Origin: Alcanivorax sp. | Lineage (GTDB): Bacteria; Pseudomonadota; Gammaproteobacteria; Pseudomonadales; Alcanivoracaceae | DNA length: 64,000 nucleotides | Direction of reading: 5' to 3' | Assembly: GCF_019431375.1 (NCBI RefSeq) | Contig: NZ_CP080267.1 | Span: 2,046,001-2,110,000 of the forward strand | Shown here: positions 8,898 to 18,648 of the stretch, one piece after another | How the letters are laid out: every line of letters starts with the position of its first letter | Numbering within the stretch: position 1 is the first letter of the stretch | Translations under genes and position numbers: made by a program | Notes under the pieces: model-generated | Told to the model about the DNA's origin: nothing | Databases searched by the model: none | What the model saw: the letters and a program-made list of their open reading frames with translations, nothing else

Positions 8898-9961
8898 TGT
8901 TCAAAGCTCCTCAATGCCAAACCGCACGCGATCATCAGTGCTGGCGCATCATTGGCAATGGCAGACGCAGCCACCTTGTTTGCTAGCGCCATGTCACTGA
9001 ACGGGTTGGCCACGGAACAGCTGGCACCCACTTTTTCCTGTACCAGCTCAGCCAGATCCTGGATGGAAGCCGACCCCCCTGCCAGCAGGATATAGTCCAC
9101 CTCATTGAACTGGGTGGAGCCGTAGAAAAATTGCAGAGACCGATTAACCTGCTGAACGACTGCATCCTTGAAGGGCTGAAGCACTTCTGCCTCATAATCA
9201 TCCGGCAGCTCACCGGTTTTCTTGGCCAGGCCGGCCTCTTCCATGGAAATACCGTAACGCCGCTGAATCTCTTCGGTCAGTTGCTTGCCACCAAACAACT
9301 GTTCACGGGTATAGACACTGCGACCCTGATGGAAGACGTTTAACGTGGTCATGGTGGCACCGATATCGAAGACAGCCACGGTCTCCAGTTCCTCGGCGTT
9401 GGGCAGACCCGGCAACACCAGCTGGAAGGCCCGCTCCATGGCATAGGCTTCCACATCCACCGCCTTGGCCTGCAATCCACCAATTTCCAGGGCGTCGGTT
9501 CGCATTTCCACGTTTTCCGTCCGCGAAGCGGCAACAAGCACTTCCACGCGATCGTCATTGCCCTCAACCGCACCCATGACCTGAAAGTCCATGCGCACTT
9601 CATCCAGCGGGAAGGGGATGTACTGATCCGCCTCCACCTTCAGCTGACTCTCCATCTCGTCTTCGCTGAGAGAGGCATCCATTTCAATCAGCTTGGTGAT
9701 CACGGCGGAGCCGGACACGGCCACAGCCGCAGTCTTTACGCCAGGACGGGCACGGCTGACCAGACGGGCAATTGCATCCCCGACACCCTCCACGTCACTG
9801 ATGTTTTTTTCGACAACCGCATTGGCCGGCAGGGGCTCAACCCCGTAGCTTTCGACCTTGTAGCGGTTCCCCGATTTGGACAGCTCGAGCAGCTTCACGG
9901 CCGTGGAGCTGATGTCGATCCCCAGTAGTGTCTGGGCCTTTTTTCTGAGGAAAGGCAGCAC
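8894..9961 (-). CDS. pilM: Type IV pilus assembly ATPase-like protein PilM
   Basis: 355 residues. Actin/FtsA-like cytoplasmic protein that docks on the PilN tail. Seen: GIDISSTAVKLLEL near the N-terminus (phosphate 1 loop), VFDIGATMTTLNV (phosphate 2) and LLAGGSASI (adenosine motif). The start is GTG at 9961, with only a weak ribosome site. First gene of the operon and divergent from the class A PBP gene; a promoter candidate lies at 10007-10035. Confidence 0.96.
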   Translation of the reverse strand: MLPFLRKKAQTLLGIDISSTAVKLLELSKSGNRYKVESYGVEPLPANAVVEKNISDVEGVGDAIARLVSRARPGVKTAAVAVSGSAVITKLIEMDASLSEDEMESQLKVEADQYIPFPLDEVRMDFQVMGAVEGNDDRVEVLVAASRTENVEMRTDALEIGGLQAKAVDVEAYAMERAFQLVLPGLPNAEELETVAVFDIGATMTTLNVFHQGRSVYTREQLFGGKQLTEEIQRRYGISMEEAGLAKKTGELPDDYEAEVLQPFKDAVVQQVNRSLQFFYGSTQFNEVDYILLAGGSASIQDLAELVQEKVGASCSVANPFSDMALANKVAASAIANDAPALMIACGLALRSFEQ

Positions 9962-10006
9962 TGTTGTCGTCCCGTCTGGTTATTATTAAAGTGTTTTTTC
10001 TTGATA

Positions 10007-10035
10007 AAGATACACTTACACGTTTTTTATGTCGA
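10007..10035 (-). promoter_or_regulatory. Candidate promoter of pilMNOPQ
   Basis: Minus strand TCGACA (10035-10030), 17 bases, TATCTT (10012-10007), about 46 bases before the pilM start. The surrounding 9962-10099 stretch is much richer in A and T than the genes on either side. Confidence 0.5.
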
Positions 10036-10093
10036 ATCACTTTAGGTGTAGTAATAGCAGAACAGATATTAGATCACAACAACCTTTCCACCA

Positions 10094-10099
10094 TATAAT
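10094..10099 (+). promoter_or_regulatory. Candidate -10 box for the class A PBP gene
   Basis: A perfect TATAAT 61 bases before the ATG at 10160. No convincing -35 hexamer at 16-18 bases upstream; TTAGAT lies 19 bases away. Confidence 0.4.
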
Positions 10100-10159
10100 G
10101 ACCCACTTCACGGGCCCGCTAGGCCTTTCTACCGATCCCAGCCAGTAGTTGTCGAAAAC

Positions 10160-12739
10160 ATGCGCTTACCCTCCTGGACCCGATACCTGCTCCTTCTCCT
10201 GATTGCCGGCACCGGTGGCGGACTATCCATTCTGGCCGCCAGCTACCTCTATCTGGCCCCGCAACTGCCCCCTGCCAGCCAGATTCGCGAGGTGGAATAC
10301 CAGATTCCCCTTCGTATTTACAGTAGCGATATAAAACTTATTGCTGAGTATGGGGAAAAACGCCGACAACCGGTAGCCTACGACGAATTGCCGGAAACCC
10401 TGGTCCAGGCCGTACTGGCCGCCGAGGATGAACGATTTTTCAGACACAATGGCGTTGACCTCAAGGGCCTGGTGCGGGCCGCCGTGGAGCTGGCCCGCTA
10501 CCGGGAAATCCGCTCCGGTGGCTCCACCATCACCATGCAGGTGGCGCGCAACTTCTTTCTCAGCCGGGACCAGCGCTTCCTGCGCAAATTCAACGAGATT
10601 GTTCTCGCCATCCAGATCGAGCGGGTGCTCAGCAAGGAAGAGATCCTCGAGCTATACCTCAACAAAATCTATCTGGGCCACCGGGCCTATGGAGCAGAAG
10701 CCGCCGCCCAAGTCTACTACGGCAAATCCGTGGGGGAGCTCAATATCGCCCAACAGGCCATGATCGCAGGGTTACCCAAGGCTCCCTCCGCCTACAACCC
10801 GATCACCAACCCGGAGCGGGCACGGGTAAGGCGCAACTGGATCCTGTTCCGCATGGAAGAAACCGGCGCCCTCACCCCCGAAGAACGCGAGGCGGCCCAG
10901 GCAGAGCCGGTCAGCGCCCGCTTCCATGCCGCTCAGCCAGAGGTGGATGCCGCTTATGTGGGCGAGATGGTCCGCTTGCAAGCCGCCAAGCTGGTGGAGC
11001 AGGACATCTTCACCGACGGCATTCGCATCATCACCACCATCGACAGCAAACGCCAGACAGCGGCCGTCAAGGCACTGCGGTCCGGCCTGCACAGCTACGA
11101 CGAACGCCATGGTTATCGCGGCCCGGTAGCACAGAAAGATGTCAGTGCGGCCCCGGCATTGCCAGCTATAGAGATCACTGACAGCGAACAACCGCCCGCC
11201 GAAGAGAGCGAACTGCCTGCTCAGGCAGAAAAAGCAGAAATCGAGAAGACCATAACCGGGCTGGACCCGAAGGTCGCCAGCTGGGTCAATATCATCCGCG
11301 ACCAGCAACGAATCGGCCCCCTGCAACCGGTCATCGTTACCCGCGTGGGCGAACAGGATGCGGACATCCTGTTCCGTGATGGCAAGCGCGCCCGGCTGGC
11401 CTGGGATGATATTCGCTGGGCCCGCCCCCAGCTCAACAACAAGTATGTCGGCGAAGAGCCCCAGCAGGCAGGTGATGTGCTGACCCGGGGCGACATCGTC
11501 CGCGTCCGCCCAGTGGGTCCCGACAACAGTCGCCGCTGGCGCCTGGCCCAACTGCCCAAGGCACAATCGGCCCTGATCTCTCTGGACCCGGCCAATGGGG
11601 CAGTGGTCGCCATGCAGGGCGGCTACAGCTTCTCTGCGTCGAACTTCAACCGGGCCGTACAAAGCGAGCGACAGGCCGGCTCCGTGTTCAAACCCTTCAT
11701 CTATACCTCGGCCATGGAAAACGGCTTCACTCCCGCCTCCATCATCAACGATGCGCCCGTGGTGTTCGATGACGACAAGCTGGAAACTGCCTGGCGACCC
11801 ACCGGTGCCAGCGGCAAGTTCTACGGCCCCACCCGCATGCGCGAAGCCCTGTATCGCTCGTTGAACCTGGTCTCCATTCGCATCCTTCGGCAGATCGGCA
11901 TCAGCCAGGCCATGGACACCCTCAAGCGCTTCGGGCTACCTGCCGATAATTTTCAGCGAGACCTGTCCTTGGCGCTGGGCAGCGCCAGCGTCACCCCGAT
12001 GGATATTGCCAACGCCTATAGCGTGTTCGCCAACGGCGGCTACCGGGTTACCCCCTGGGCCATACAGCGCATTGAAAATGCCGATGGAGACATCCTCTGG
12101 CAGGCACCGGAGGTCATTTTGTGTGAGCCTCCCTGCCTGCCACCACTCACACTGGAAGACGATATCTCCGAGCTGGAATCTCCATCGGAAGCATCAGACC
12201 AGGGCGACAAAAACAGTGACGACAAGCCAGCCACACCGATACAGCCGGAACCGGTCATGGCGCCCAGGGTGCTGGACCCGCGCATTGCCTGGCTGATGAA
12301 TTCCATGCTGCAGGATGTAATCCGGGTAGGCACCGGCAGCAAGGCCCGTGCTCTGGGCCGCGATGACCTGGCCGGCAAGACCGGCACCACCAACGACCAG
12401 GTGGATGCCTGGTTCTCCGGCTATTCTCCGGACCTGGTGGCCACTGTCTGGGTGGGCTTCGACAACCCGGCCAACCTGGGCTGGGGCGAATATGGCGGCA
12501 AGGCCGCCCTGCCAATCTGGATCGATTACATGGGCCCGGCCCTGCAAGGGGTTCCCGAAAGACAGTTGGAGCAACCCTCCGGCATCGCCACCGTGCGCAT
12601 TGATCCCGACAGCGGCCTGCTCGCGCGCCCGGACAACGCCAATGCCATCCGCGAATATTTTATTGAGGATCAGGTGCCGGAACTGGAACCACAACGCGGC
12701 CCCGGCGGCGGCAATAGTGCACCAGAACAGATCTTCTGA
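10160..12739 (+). CDS. mrcA: Penicillin-binding protein 1A (class A, bifunctional)
   Basis: 859 residues. Polymerises glycan strands and cross-links peptides in the periplasm. N-terminal membrane anchor at about 8-30; GT51 transglycosylase with AAEDERFFRHNG (near 88), GGSTITMQVARN and LELYLNKIYLG; an OB-like insert between domains; transpeptidase with GSVFKPF (SxxK, serine near 508), RSLNL (SxN, near 567) and KTGTT (near 738). A Ser/Glu/Asp-rich stretch (about 665-690) interrupts the transpeptidase domain. Divergent from pilM, a common arrangement in Pseudomonas relatives. Confidence 0.96.
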   Translation: MRLPSWTRYLLLLLIAGTGGGLSILAASYLYLAPQLPPASQIREVEYQIPLRIYSSDIKLIAEYGEKRRQPVAYDELPETLVQAVLAAEDERFFRHNGVDLKGLVRAAVELARYREIRSGGSTITMQVARNFFLSRDQRFLRKFNEIVLAIQIERVLSKEEILELYLNKIYLGHRAYGAEAAAQVYYGKSVGELNIAQQAMIAGLPKAPSAYNPITNPERARVRRNWILFRMEETGALTPEEREAAQAEPVSARFHAAQPEVDAAYVGEMVRLQAAKLVEQDIFTDGIRIITTIDSKRQTAAVKALRSGLHSYDERHGYRGPVAQKDVSAAPALPAIEITDSEQPPAEESELPAQAEKAEIEKTITGLDPKVASWVNIIRDQQRIGPLQPVIVTRVGEQDADILFRDGKRARLAWDDIRWARPQLNNKYVGEEPQQAGDVLTRGDIVRVRPVGPDNSRRWRLAQLPKAQSALISLDPANGAVVAMQGGYSFSASNFNRAVQSERQAGSVFKPFIYTSAMENGFTPASIINDAPVVFDDDKLETAWRPTGASGKFYGPTRMREALYRSLNLVSIRILRQIGISQAMDTLKRFGLPADNFQRDLSLALGSASVTPMDIANAYSVFANGGYRVTPWAIQRIENADGDILWQAPEVILCEPPCLPPLTLEDDISELESPSEASDQGDKNSDDKPATPIQPEPVMAPRVLDPRIAWLMNSMLQDVIRVGTGSKARALGRDDLAGKTGTTNDQVDAWFSGYSPDLVATVWVGFDNPANLGWGEYGGKAALPIWIDYMGPALQGVPERQLEQPSGIATVRIDPDSGLLARPDNANAIREYFIEDQVPELEPQRGPGGGNSAPEQIF

Positions 12740-12775
12740 TTAATACTGGCGCGCCAGACTTTCTCTGGCGCTTGC

Positions 12776-12819
12776 CCACCCATAAAAAAACCGCCGAAAG
12801 GCGGTTTTTTTATGGGTGG
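12776..12819. terminator. Bidirectional terminator between mrcA and maeB
   Basis: Perfect 20-bp inverted repeat (CCACCCATAAAAAAACCGCC and its complement) around a GAAA tetraloop. The GC-rich inner stem is flanked by A7 and T7, so it can stop transcription from both convergent genes. Confidence 0.9.
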
Positions 12820-12829
12820 CTTCTCTCCC

Positions 12830-14104
12830 CTACAACTCAGGGAAAATCTCATCCAGCGAGTTCAGCGGATAATGAGAAGGGTATCCCTTGCGAGCCACAC
12901 CACAATCCACCGCCGCACGGGCTACCGCTGAGGACACACGGCCCAGCAGACGAGGATCATTAGGCTTGGGAATGATGTAATCGGCACCAAAGGTAAGCGG
13001 CTCACCGCCGTAGGCGTCGAGCACTTCCTGAGGCGGCGCTTCGCGCACCAGCTCGGCAATGGCGTGCACCGCAGCGATCTTCATTTCCTCGGTGATTGAG
13101 GTGGAGCGCACGTCCAGAGCACCACGGAACATGTACGGGAAACACAGCACATTGTTCACCTGGTTGGGAAAATCGGAACGCCCGGTAGCCACAATCGCAT
13201 CCGGGCGCGCCGCCTTGGCCACCTCCGGGCGAATTTCCGGATCCGGATTCGCCAGGGCAAAAATGATCGGCCGGGGCGCCATCTTCTTGACCATTTCCGG
13301 AGTCAGCATGTCCGGGCCGGACACACCGATAAACACATCCGCATCTTCCACCGCATCGTTCAAAGTGCGCTTGTCGGTGTCGTTGGCCAACGCCGCCTTG
13401 TACTGGTTGAGATCGTCGCGACGGCTGTGAATCACGCCCTTGCGATCCAGCACCAGGATATTTTCCTTGCGTGCACCCATCTCGATCAGCAGTCGCACCG
13501 ATGCCACGCCAGCGGCGCCAGCACCCACACAGACCACCTTGATATCTTCGATGCGCTTTTTCTGGATTTCCAGCGCATTGATCAGACCCGCCCCCACCAC
13601 AATAGCGGTACCGTGCTGGTCATCATGAAACACCGGCACATCGCACTGCTCTTTGAGGATACGCTCGATCTCGAAACACTCCGGTGCCCGGATATCCTCC
13701 AGGTTAATGCCACCAAAGGTGCGATGAATACGAACCACCGTGTCAATAAAAGCCTGGGAATCTTCCGCGTCCACCTCGATATCGAATACATCAATACCGG
13801 CAAACAGCTTGAACAGAATCCCCTTGCCTTCCATCACCGGCTTGGACGCCAGCGCGCCCAGATTGCCCAGACCAAGAATGGCGGTGCCATCACTGATCAC
13901 GGCCACCAGGTTGCCCTTGGCAGTAAAGCGGTAGGCCAGCTCAGGCTCGCGGGCGATTTCACGCACCGGCTCCGCCACGCCCGGACTGTAAGCCAGGCTC
14001 AGATCACGGCTGGTTGCCGCCGGCTTGGTCACCTCAACGCTGATTTTCCCTGGCCGCGGTTTGGCGTGGTATTCCAGGGCCGCCGTTCTCAAATCCTCAG
14101 ACAT
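12830..14104 (-). CDS. maeB: NAD(P)-dependent malic enzyme, short form
   Basis: 424 residues. Decarboxylates malate to pyruvate with reduction of NAD(P). Seen: SLAYSPGVAEPVREI, GNLVAVISDGTAILGLGNLGALASKPVMEGKG, FHDDQHGTA and the nucleotide-binding GAGAAGVA. The C-terminal phosphotransacetylase-like domain of long MaeB proteins is absent, so this is the short bacterial form. The cofactor preference cannot be settled by eye. Transcribed toward mrcA; rpmE lies upstream with its own terminator. Confidence 0.93.
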   Translation of the reverse strand: MSEDLRTAALEYHAKPRPGKISVEVTKPAATSRDLSLAYSPGVAEPVREIAREPELAYRFTAKGNLVAVISDGTAILGLGNLGALASKPVMEGKGILFKLFAGIDVFDIEVDAEDSQAFIDTVVRIHRTFGGINLEDIRAPECFEIERILKEQCDVPVFHDDQHGTAIVVGAGLINALEIQKKRIEDIKVVCVGAGAAGVASVRLLIEMGARKENILVLDRKGVIHSRRDDLNQYKAALANDTDKRTLNDAVEDADVFIGVSGPDMLTPEMVKKMAPRPIIFALANPDPEIRPEVAKAARPDAIVATGRSDFPNQVNNVLCFPYMFRGALDVRSTSITEEMKIAAVHAIAELVREAPPQEVLDAYGGEPLTFGADYIIPKPNDPRLLGRVSSAVARAAVDCGVARKGYPSHYPLNSLDEIFPEL

Positions 14105-14176
14105 GCTGGTCTCCGCTGGTCCCTAAGTCGGGCTAAACTGTCAGGCTAAACACTGTGTACGCAAGTTCTCAAAGCA

Positions 14177-14200
14177 AAAAGCACCCCGCAGGGTGCTTTT
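14177..14200 (-). terminator. Terminator of rpmE
   Basis: AAAAGCACCC - CGCA - GGGTGCTTTT; on the minus strand the stem is followed by T5. It lies 34 bases past the rpmE stop and upstream of maeB, so the two genes are separate units. Confidence 0.85.
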
Positions 14201-14233
14201 TAAAGGCTACATAAACTGCGGTGAAGACGCCGT

Positions 14234-14452
14234 TTAGTCCTTCTTGCTGCGCATCATGCCGAAACGCTGCTTGAACTTGTCGATCTGACCACCGCTGTCG
14301 GCCTGCTTCTGCTTGCCAGTGTAGAAAGGATGGCAAGAAGAACAAACGTCCAAAGCCATGTCACCACCACGGGTGGAACGGCTTTCAATAACATTACCGC
14401 AGCTACAGGTATAAGTCGCTGCCTGGTATTCGGGATGAATCTCTGGTTTCAT
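14234..14452 (-). CDS. rpmE: 50S ribosomal protein L31, zinc-binding form
   Basis: 72 residues. Large-subunit protein at the 30S-50S bridge. The zinc ligands are present (CSCGNV near residue 16 and CSSCHPFYTG near 37), so this is the C+ paralogue used when zinc is plentiful. The ATG at 14452 (MKPEIHPEY) is preceded by GGAG; the longer frame upstream adds nothing family-like. Confidence 0.97.
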   Translation of the reverse strand: MKPEIHPEYQAATYTCSCGNVIESRSTRGGDMALDVCSSCHPFYTGKQKQADSGGQIDKFKQRFGMMRSKKD

Positions 14453-14599
14453 GGCTGAGCTCCAATCTGTGTCGCTACCTGCCTCTACGACAGGCACCAC
14501 ACGGCTTGCGTCTGGGAAAAAGAAGGCGAATCATAACAGCTTGGCCCCAATCCGCAAGCGCTGAGCGCTTCTCAGACGCTGCAGGCTTCAGGAAAACCC

Positions 14600-16771
14600 G
14601 TGTCAGCCAAGAAAACCCTGCAAATTGCCCTGCCGGTCCCGCTACCGGGCTGCTTCGACTATCTGTACCCGGGAACCACCCCGCCACCCCGTGGCTCGCG
14701 GGTGCAGGTGCCCTTCGGTCGACGCACTCTGGTAGGCCTGGTCCACGGCCATGGCCACAGCGAACACCCGAAACTGAAAGCCATCCAGCGCGTACTGGAC
14801 GACAGCCCAGTCCTGCCGGAAGAACTCTACCGGCTATGCGAACGGGCCGCCCGCTACTACCACCACCCGCTGGGCGAAGTCCTCAGCTATGCCCTGCCGG
14901 CCCTGCTGCGCCAGGGCAACGACGCAGAGGCCAGCCAGGAAAAACGCTGGCAACTCACCGAGCGGGGCCAACATGTCAGCGACGACCAGCTCAGCCGGGC
15001 CCCGCGCCAACGTCAGGCCCTGCACACCCTGCGCGATCACCCCAAGGGACTTAGCAGCGCCATGCTGGCGGCCCTGGATGTCCCCGCCGCTGCCCTGGCC
15101 AGTCTGCGCGACAAGGGCTGGGCGGAACAGGTAACGCAGGAGGACAGTGCGCCCCCCAGGGACATTCTTGCCCAGGCGCCACTGGCTGCCAACGCGGAGC
15201 AGCGCAAGGCGATCCGCGCGCTGGAGGAGGCCCAGGGCTTCTCCCCCTTCCTTCTTGATGGCGTTACCGGCAGCGGCAAGACCGAAGTCTACCTGCAGGC
15301 CATGACTGCGCATCTGGCCGCCGGCAAACAGGTACTGGTGCTGATTCCGGAAATCGGCCTGACGCCCCAGACGGTGCAGCGCTTCCGGCAGCGCTTCGCC
15401 GTGCCCGTGGCGACCCTGCACTCCGGGCTCACCGATCGGGAACGGCTGGACAACTGGCTGGCCGCCCGTGACGGCAAGGCACGCATCATCATCGGCACCC
15501 GCTCCGCCATCTTTACACCGCTGGCCGCCCCGGGACTGATCATCGTCGACGAAGCCCACGACGCCTCCCTGAAACAGCAGGACGGCTTTCGTTTTCACGC
15601 CCGCGACCTGGCCACTTGGCGGGCCCAGCAACTGGATATTCCCGTGGTGCTGGGCAGTGCCACCCCGGCCCTGGAAACCCTGCAACTGGCCCGGGATGGC
15701 CGCTTCCAGTGGCTGAAACTCTCACAACGGGCCACGGATCAGGGCCGCCCGCCCATCGAAATCCTCGACGGCACCCTGGCCGCCCCGGGCCAGCCACTGC
15801 TGCCCCTGTCCCTGCAGGCGATAAAACACTGCGTGGAGCAGGGCAACCAGGCCCTGGTCTTTATCAACCGGCGCGGCTATGCCCCCATGATCCTCTGCCA
15901 GGATTGCGGCTGGCAGGCGGAATGCCGCCGTTGCGACAGTTTTCTCACCTGGCACCGCAGCGAGGGCAGCCTGCGCTGCCACCACTGCAACTATCAGCAA
16001 CGGGTACCCGCGCGCTGCCCGGACTGCGGCTCCAGCGCCATCCATGAAGCCGGCAGCGGCACCGAAAAACTCACCGAACTGCTGGAGCAGTCGGTGCAGG
16101 CACCAGTGATCCGCATCGACCGGGACGCCACCCGCCGCAAGGGTAGCCTGGATGCCCATCTGGCCACCATCCAGCAGGGCAACCCGGTAGTTATGGTAGG
16201 CACCCAGATGCTGGCCAAGGGCCACCACTTTCCGAAACTCTCCCTGGTGGTGATTCTGGATATGGACGCCGGCTTTCTCAGCGCCGATTTCCGTGGCCCG
16301 GAGCAGGCCGCCCAGTTGCTGCTGCAAGTGGCTGGCCGCAGCGGCCGGGAAGACCAGGGCCGGGTGCTGCTGCAAACCCGCCACCCGGATCACCCCCTCC
16401 TGCAATTGGCTGCCAGCGGCGACTACCCGGCCCTGGCCAATGCCCTGCTGGAAGAGCGGAAAATGGCCGGACTGCCCCCCTTCGGCCACCTGGCCCTGTT
16501 CCGCTGTGAAGCCATGAGCATGGCCAAGGCCATGGAGTTTCTGCAGCAGCTTGCTGGTATACCGCTACCTGCGGACGTCCAGCTGCTGGGGCCGGTCCCA
16601 GCGCCGATGGAAAGGCGTGCCGGCCGTTATCGCACCCAGATGCTGCTGCAGTGCGCCAGCCGTCGCCCCCTGCATCAGGCCATCAGCCTGCTGCTGGAAC
16701 AGGCCCGCACCCTGCCCGCCGCCCGTCAGTGCCGCTGGCATCTGGATGTGGATCCGATCGATATGCTGTAG
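14600..16771 (+). CDS. priA: Primosomal protein N' (replication restart helicase PriA)
   Basis: 723 residues. DNA-structure-specific helicase that reloads the replisome at stalled forks. N-terminal 3' DNA-binding domain, helicase P-loop GVTGSGKTE, Walker B DEAH (IIVDEAHDASLKQQ), GSATPALET, and two paired-cysteine zinc modules (CQDCGWQAECRRCDSF, CHHCNY...CPDCGS). GTG start at 14600 after AGGA. Divergent from rpmE with about 147 bases between the starts. Confidence 0.97.
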   Translation: MSAKKTLQIALPVPLPGCFDYLYPGTTPPPRGSRVQVPFGRRTLVGLVHGHGHSEHPKLKAIQRVLDDSPVLPEELYRLCERAARYYHHPLGEVLSYALPALLRQGNDAEASQEKRWQLTERGQHVSDDQLSRAPRQRQALHTLRDHPKGLSSAMLAALDVPAAALASLRDKGWAEQVTQEDSAPPRDILAQAPLAANAEQRKAIRALEEAQGFSPFLLDGVTGSGKTEVYLQAMTAHLAAGKQVLVLIPEIGLTPQTVQRFRQRFAVPVATLHSGLTDRERLDNWLAARDGKARIIIGTRSAIFTPLAAPGLIIVDEAHDASLKQQDGFRFHARDLATWRAQQLDIPVVLGSATPALETLQLARDGRFQWLKLSQRATDQGRPPIEILDGTLAAPGQPLLPLSLQAIKHCVEQGNQALVFINRRGYAPMILCQDCGWQAECRRCDSFLTWHRSEGSLRCHHCNYQQRVPARCPDCGSSAIHEAGSGTEKLTELLEQSVQAPVIRIDRDATRRKGSLDAHLATIQQGNPVVMVGTQMLAKGHHFPKLSLVVILDMDAGFLSADFRGPEQAAQLLLQVAGRSGREDQGRVLLQTRHPDHPLLQLAASGDYPALANALLEERKMAGLPPFGHLALFRCEAMSMAKAMEFLQQLAGIPLPADVQLLGPVPAPMERRAGRYRTQMLLQCASRRPLHQAISLLLEQARTLPAARQCRWHLDVDPIDML

Positions 16772-16778
16772 AACGGCC

Positions 16779-16795
16779 CCGGGCCTGACGCCCGG
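16779..16795 (+). terminator. Small hairpin after priA
   Basis: CCGGGC - CTGAC - GCCCGG, eight bases past the priA stop, without a T-run. It may be a weak or Rho-assisted terminator. A TACAAT at 16822-16827 could be a -10 box for argS. Confidence 0.35.
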
Positions 16796-16872
16796 CGCAT
16801 GCGCAAGCAGGCCTTTTCCCGTACAATCGCCGCCCACTTGAACGGCCCAGATGCCCTCCACAAAAGAATGTC

Positions 16873-18627
16873 ATGAAAGAACGCCTGATATCCCTGATCG
16901 ACAGCGCCCTGGACACCCTGATTGCCGAGGAGATTCTGCCCGCCGACGCCAAGCGCCCGGCACAGATCGACCGCACCAAGGACAAGAGCCACGGCGACTT
17001 CGCCACCAATATCGCCCTGATGCTGGCCAAGCCCGCCGGCATGAAGCCCCGCGACCTGGCGGAAAAACTGATTGCCGCCCTGCCGGCGGACAACGCCGTG
17101 GCCAAAGTGGAGATCGCCGGACCCGGCTTTATCAACTTCTTCCAGGCGGATGACTGGCTCACCGGCCTGCTGGACCAGGCTCTGGCAGACGAACATCTGG
17201 GCGTGGCCCGTCCAGCGCAGGCACAGACCGTGGTAGTGGACTATTCCTCCCCCAACCTGGCCAAGGAAATGCACGTGGGGCACCTGCGCTCGTCCATCAT
17301 CGGCGATGCCGTCGTGCGCACCCTGGAATTTCTCGGCCACCAGGTGGTTCGCCAGAACCACGTGGGCGACTGGGGCACCCAGTTCGGCATGCTGCTGGCC
17401 TACCTGGAAGAACAGAAAAGCGAGGAAAGCGACACCGAACTGTCCCGTGAGCTGGGGGACCTGGAAGGCTTCTACCGCGCCGCCAAACAGCGCTTCGACG
17501 AGTCCGTCGACTTCGCCACACGCGCACGCAGCCTGGTGGTGAAATTGCAGGCCGGCGACGAAGACTGCCTGGCCCTGTGGCGGGAATTCAACAGCGTATC
17601 CCTGAGCCACTGCCAGGCCGTCTATGACCGTCTCGGCGTGAGCCTGACCCCAGCGGACGTTCGCGGCGAAAGCGCCTACAACGATGACCTGGCCCAGGTG
17701 GTCAGCGATCTCGACGCCAGAGGTCTGCTCAGCGAAGACCAGGGTGCCCAGTGCGTGTTCATGGACGAATTCAAGAACAAGGAAGGCACCCCGCTGCCGG
17801 TGATCGTGCAGAAAGCCGACGGCGGCTACCTGTACGCCACCACCGACCTGGCCGCCCTGCGTTACCGGGCCGGCACCCTGCATGCCGACCGCATGCTCTA
17901 CTTCGTGGACCAGCGCCAGGCCCTGCACTTCCAGCAGATGTTCAGCTTGGCCAAGCGCGCCGGCTTTGTTCCGGAAGAGACCGAACTGGAACACATGGGC
18001 TTCGGCACCATGAACGGTCCGGATGGTCGCCCCTTCAAGACACGCGACGGCGGCACCGTCAAACTGATCGATCTACTCGACGAAGCTGAAGAACGCGCTT
18101 ATACACTGGTCAAGGACAAGAACCCGGAACTGGACGATCAGGACCTGCGCACCATTGCCCATGCCGTTGGCATTGGCGCGGTGAAATACGCGGATCTGTC
18201 CAAGAACCGCAGCAGTGACTACATTTTCAATTTCGAGCAGATGCTCAGCTTCGAAGGCAACACCGCCCCCTACCTGCTTTACGCCTATACCCGGGTGGCT
18301 AGCGTATTCCGCAAGGCCGGCCTGGAAATGACCGACGTAAACGGCGACTTCCTGCTTCAGGAAGAGGCGGAACAGGCCCTGGCCGCCCGTCTGGTGCAAT
18401 TCGGTGAAGTACTGGAAAGCGTGGCCGAAAAAGGTCTGCCCCATCTGCTTTGCACCTATCTGTATGACGTGGCCGGCCTGTTTTCCACATTTTACGAGCA
18501 TTGCCCGATCCTCTCCGGCGACAATGAGGCCCTGAAGCAGAGCCGCCTGAAACTGGCCGCCCTCACAGCCCGCACCCTGAAACAGGGCATGGAACTGCTG
18601 GGCCTGAGCCCGCTCGAACGGATGTAG
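16873..18627 (+). CDS. argS: Arginyl-tRNA synthetase
   Basis: 584 residues, close to other gammaproteobacterial ArgS. Class Ia enzyme charging tRNA-Arg. N-terminal Add-1 domain with KDKSHGDFATNIALMLAKP; the HIGH motif is HVGH in SSPNLAKEMHVGHLRS; PFKTRDGGTVKLIDLLDEA stands at the KMSKS-loop position, which is often non-canonical in ArgS; a DALR anticodon-binding domain is at the C-terminus (ending LGLSPLERM). Confidence 0.98.
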   Translation: MKERLISLIDSALDTLIAEEILPADAKRPAQIDRTKDKSHGDFATNIALMLAKPAGMKPRDLAEKLIAALPADNAVAKVEIAGPGFINFFQADDWLTGLLDQALADEHLGVARPAQAQTVVVDYSSPNLAKEMHVGHLRSSIIGDAVVRTLEFLGHQVVRQNHVGDWGTQFGMLLAYLEEQKSEESDTELSRELGDLEGFYRAAKQRFDESVDFATRARSLVVKLQAGDEDCLALWREFNSVSLSHCQAVYDRLGVSLTPADVRGESAYNDDLAQVVSDLDARGLLSEDQGAQCVFMDEFKNKEGTPLPVIVQKADGGYLYATTDLAALRYRAGTLHADRMLYFVDQRQALHFQQMFSLAKRAGFVPEETELEHMGFGTMNGPDGRPFKTRDGGTVKLIDLLDEAEERAYTLVKDKNPELDDQDLRTIAHAVGIGAVKYADLSKNRSSDYIFNFEQMLSFEGNTAPYLLYAYTRVASVFRKAGLEMTDVNGDFLLQEEAEQALAARLVQFGEVLESVAEKGLPHLLCTYLYDVAGLFSTFYEHCPILSGDNEALKQSRLKLAALTARTLKQGMELLGLSPLERM

Positions 18628-18648
18628 CCGAGAACCACAGGACACCCC

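Noticed and set aside
14118..14160. Direct repeat GGCTAAAC with a 14-base spacing upstream of maeB
   Set aside because: Only two copies of eight bases; may be by chance, and no third unit supports a 7-base period.
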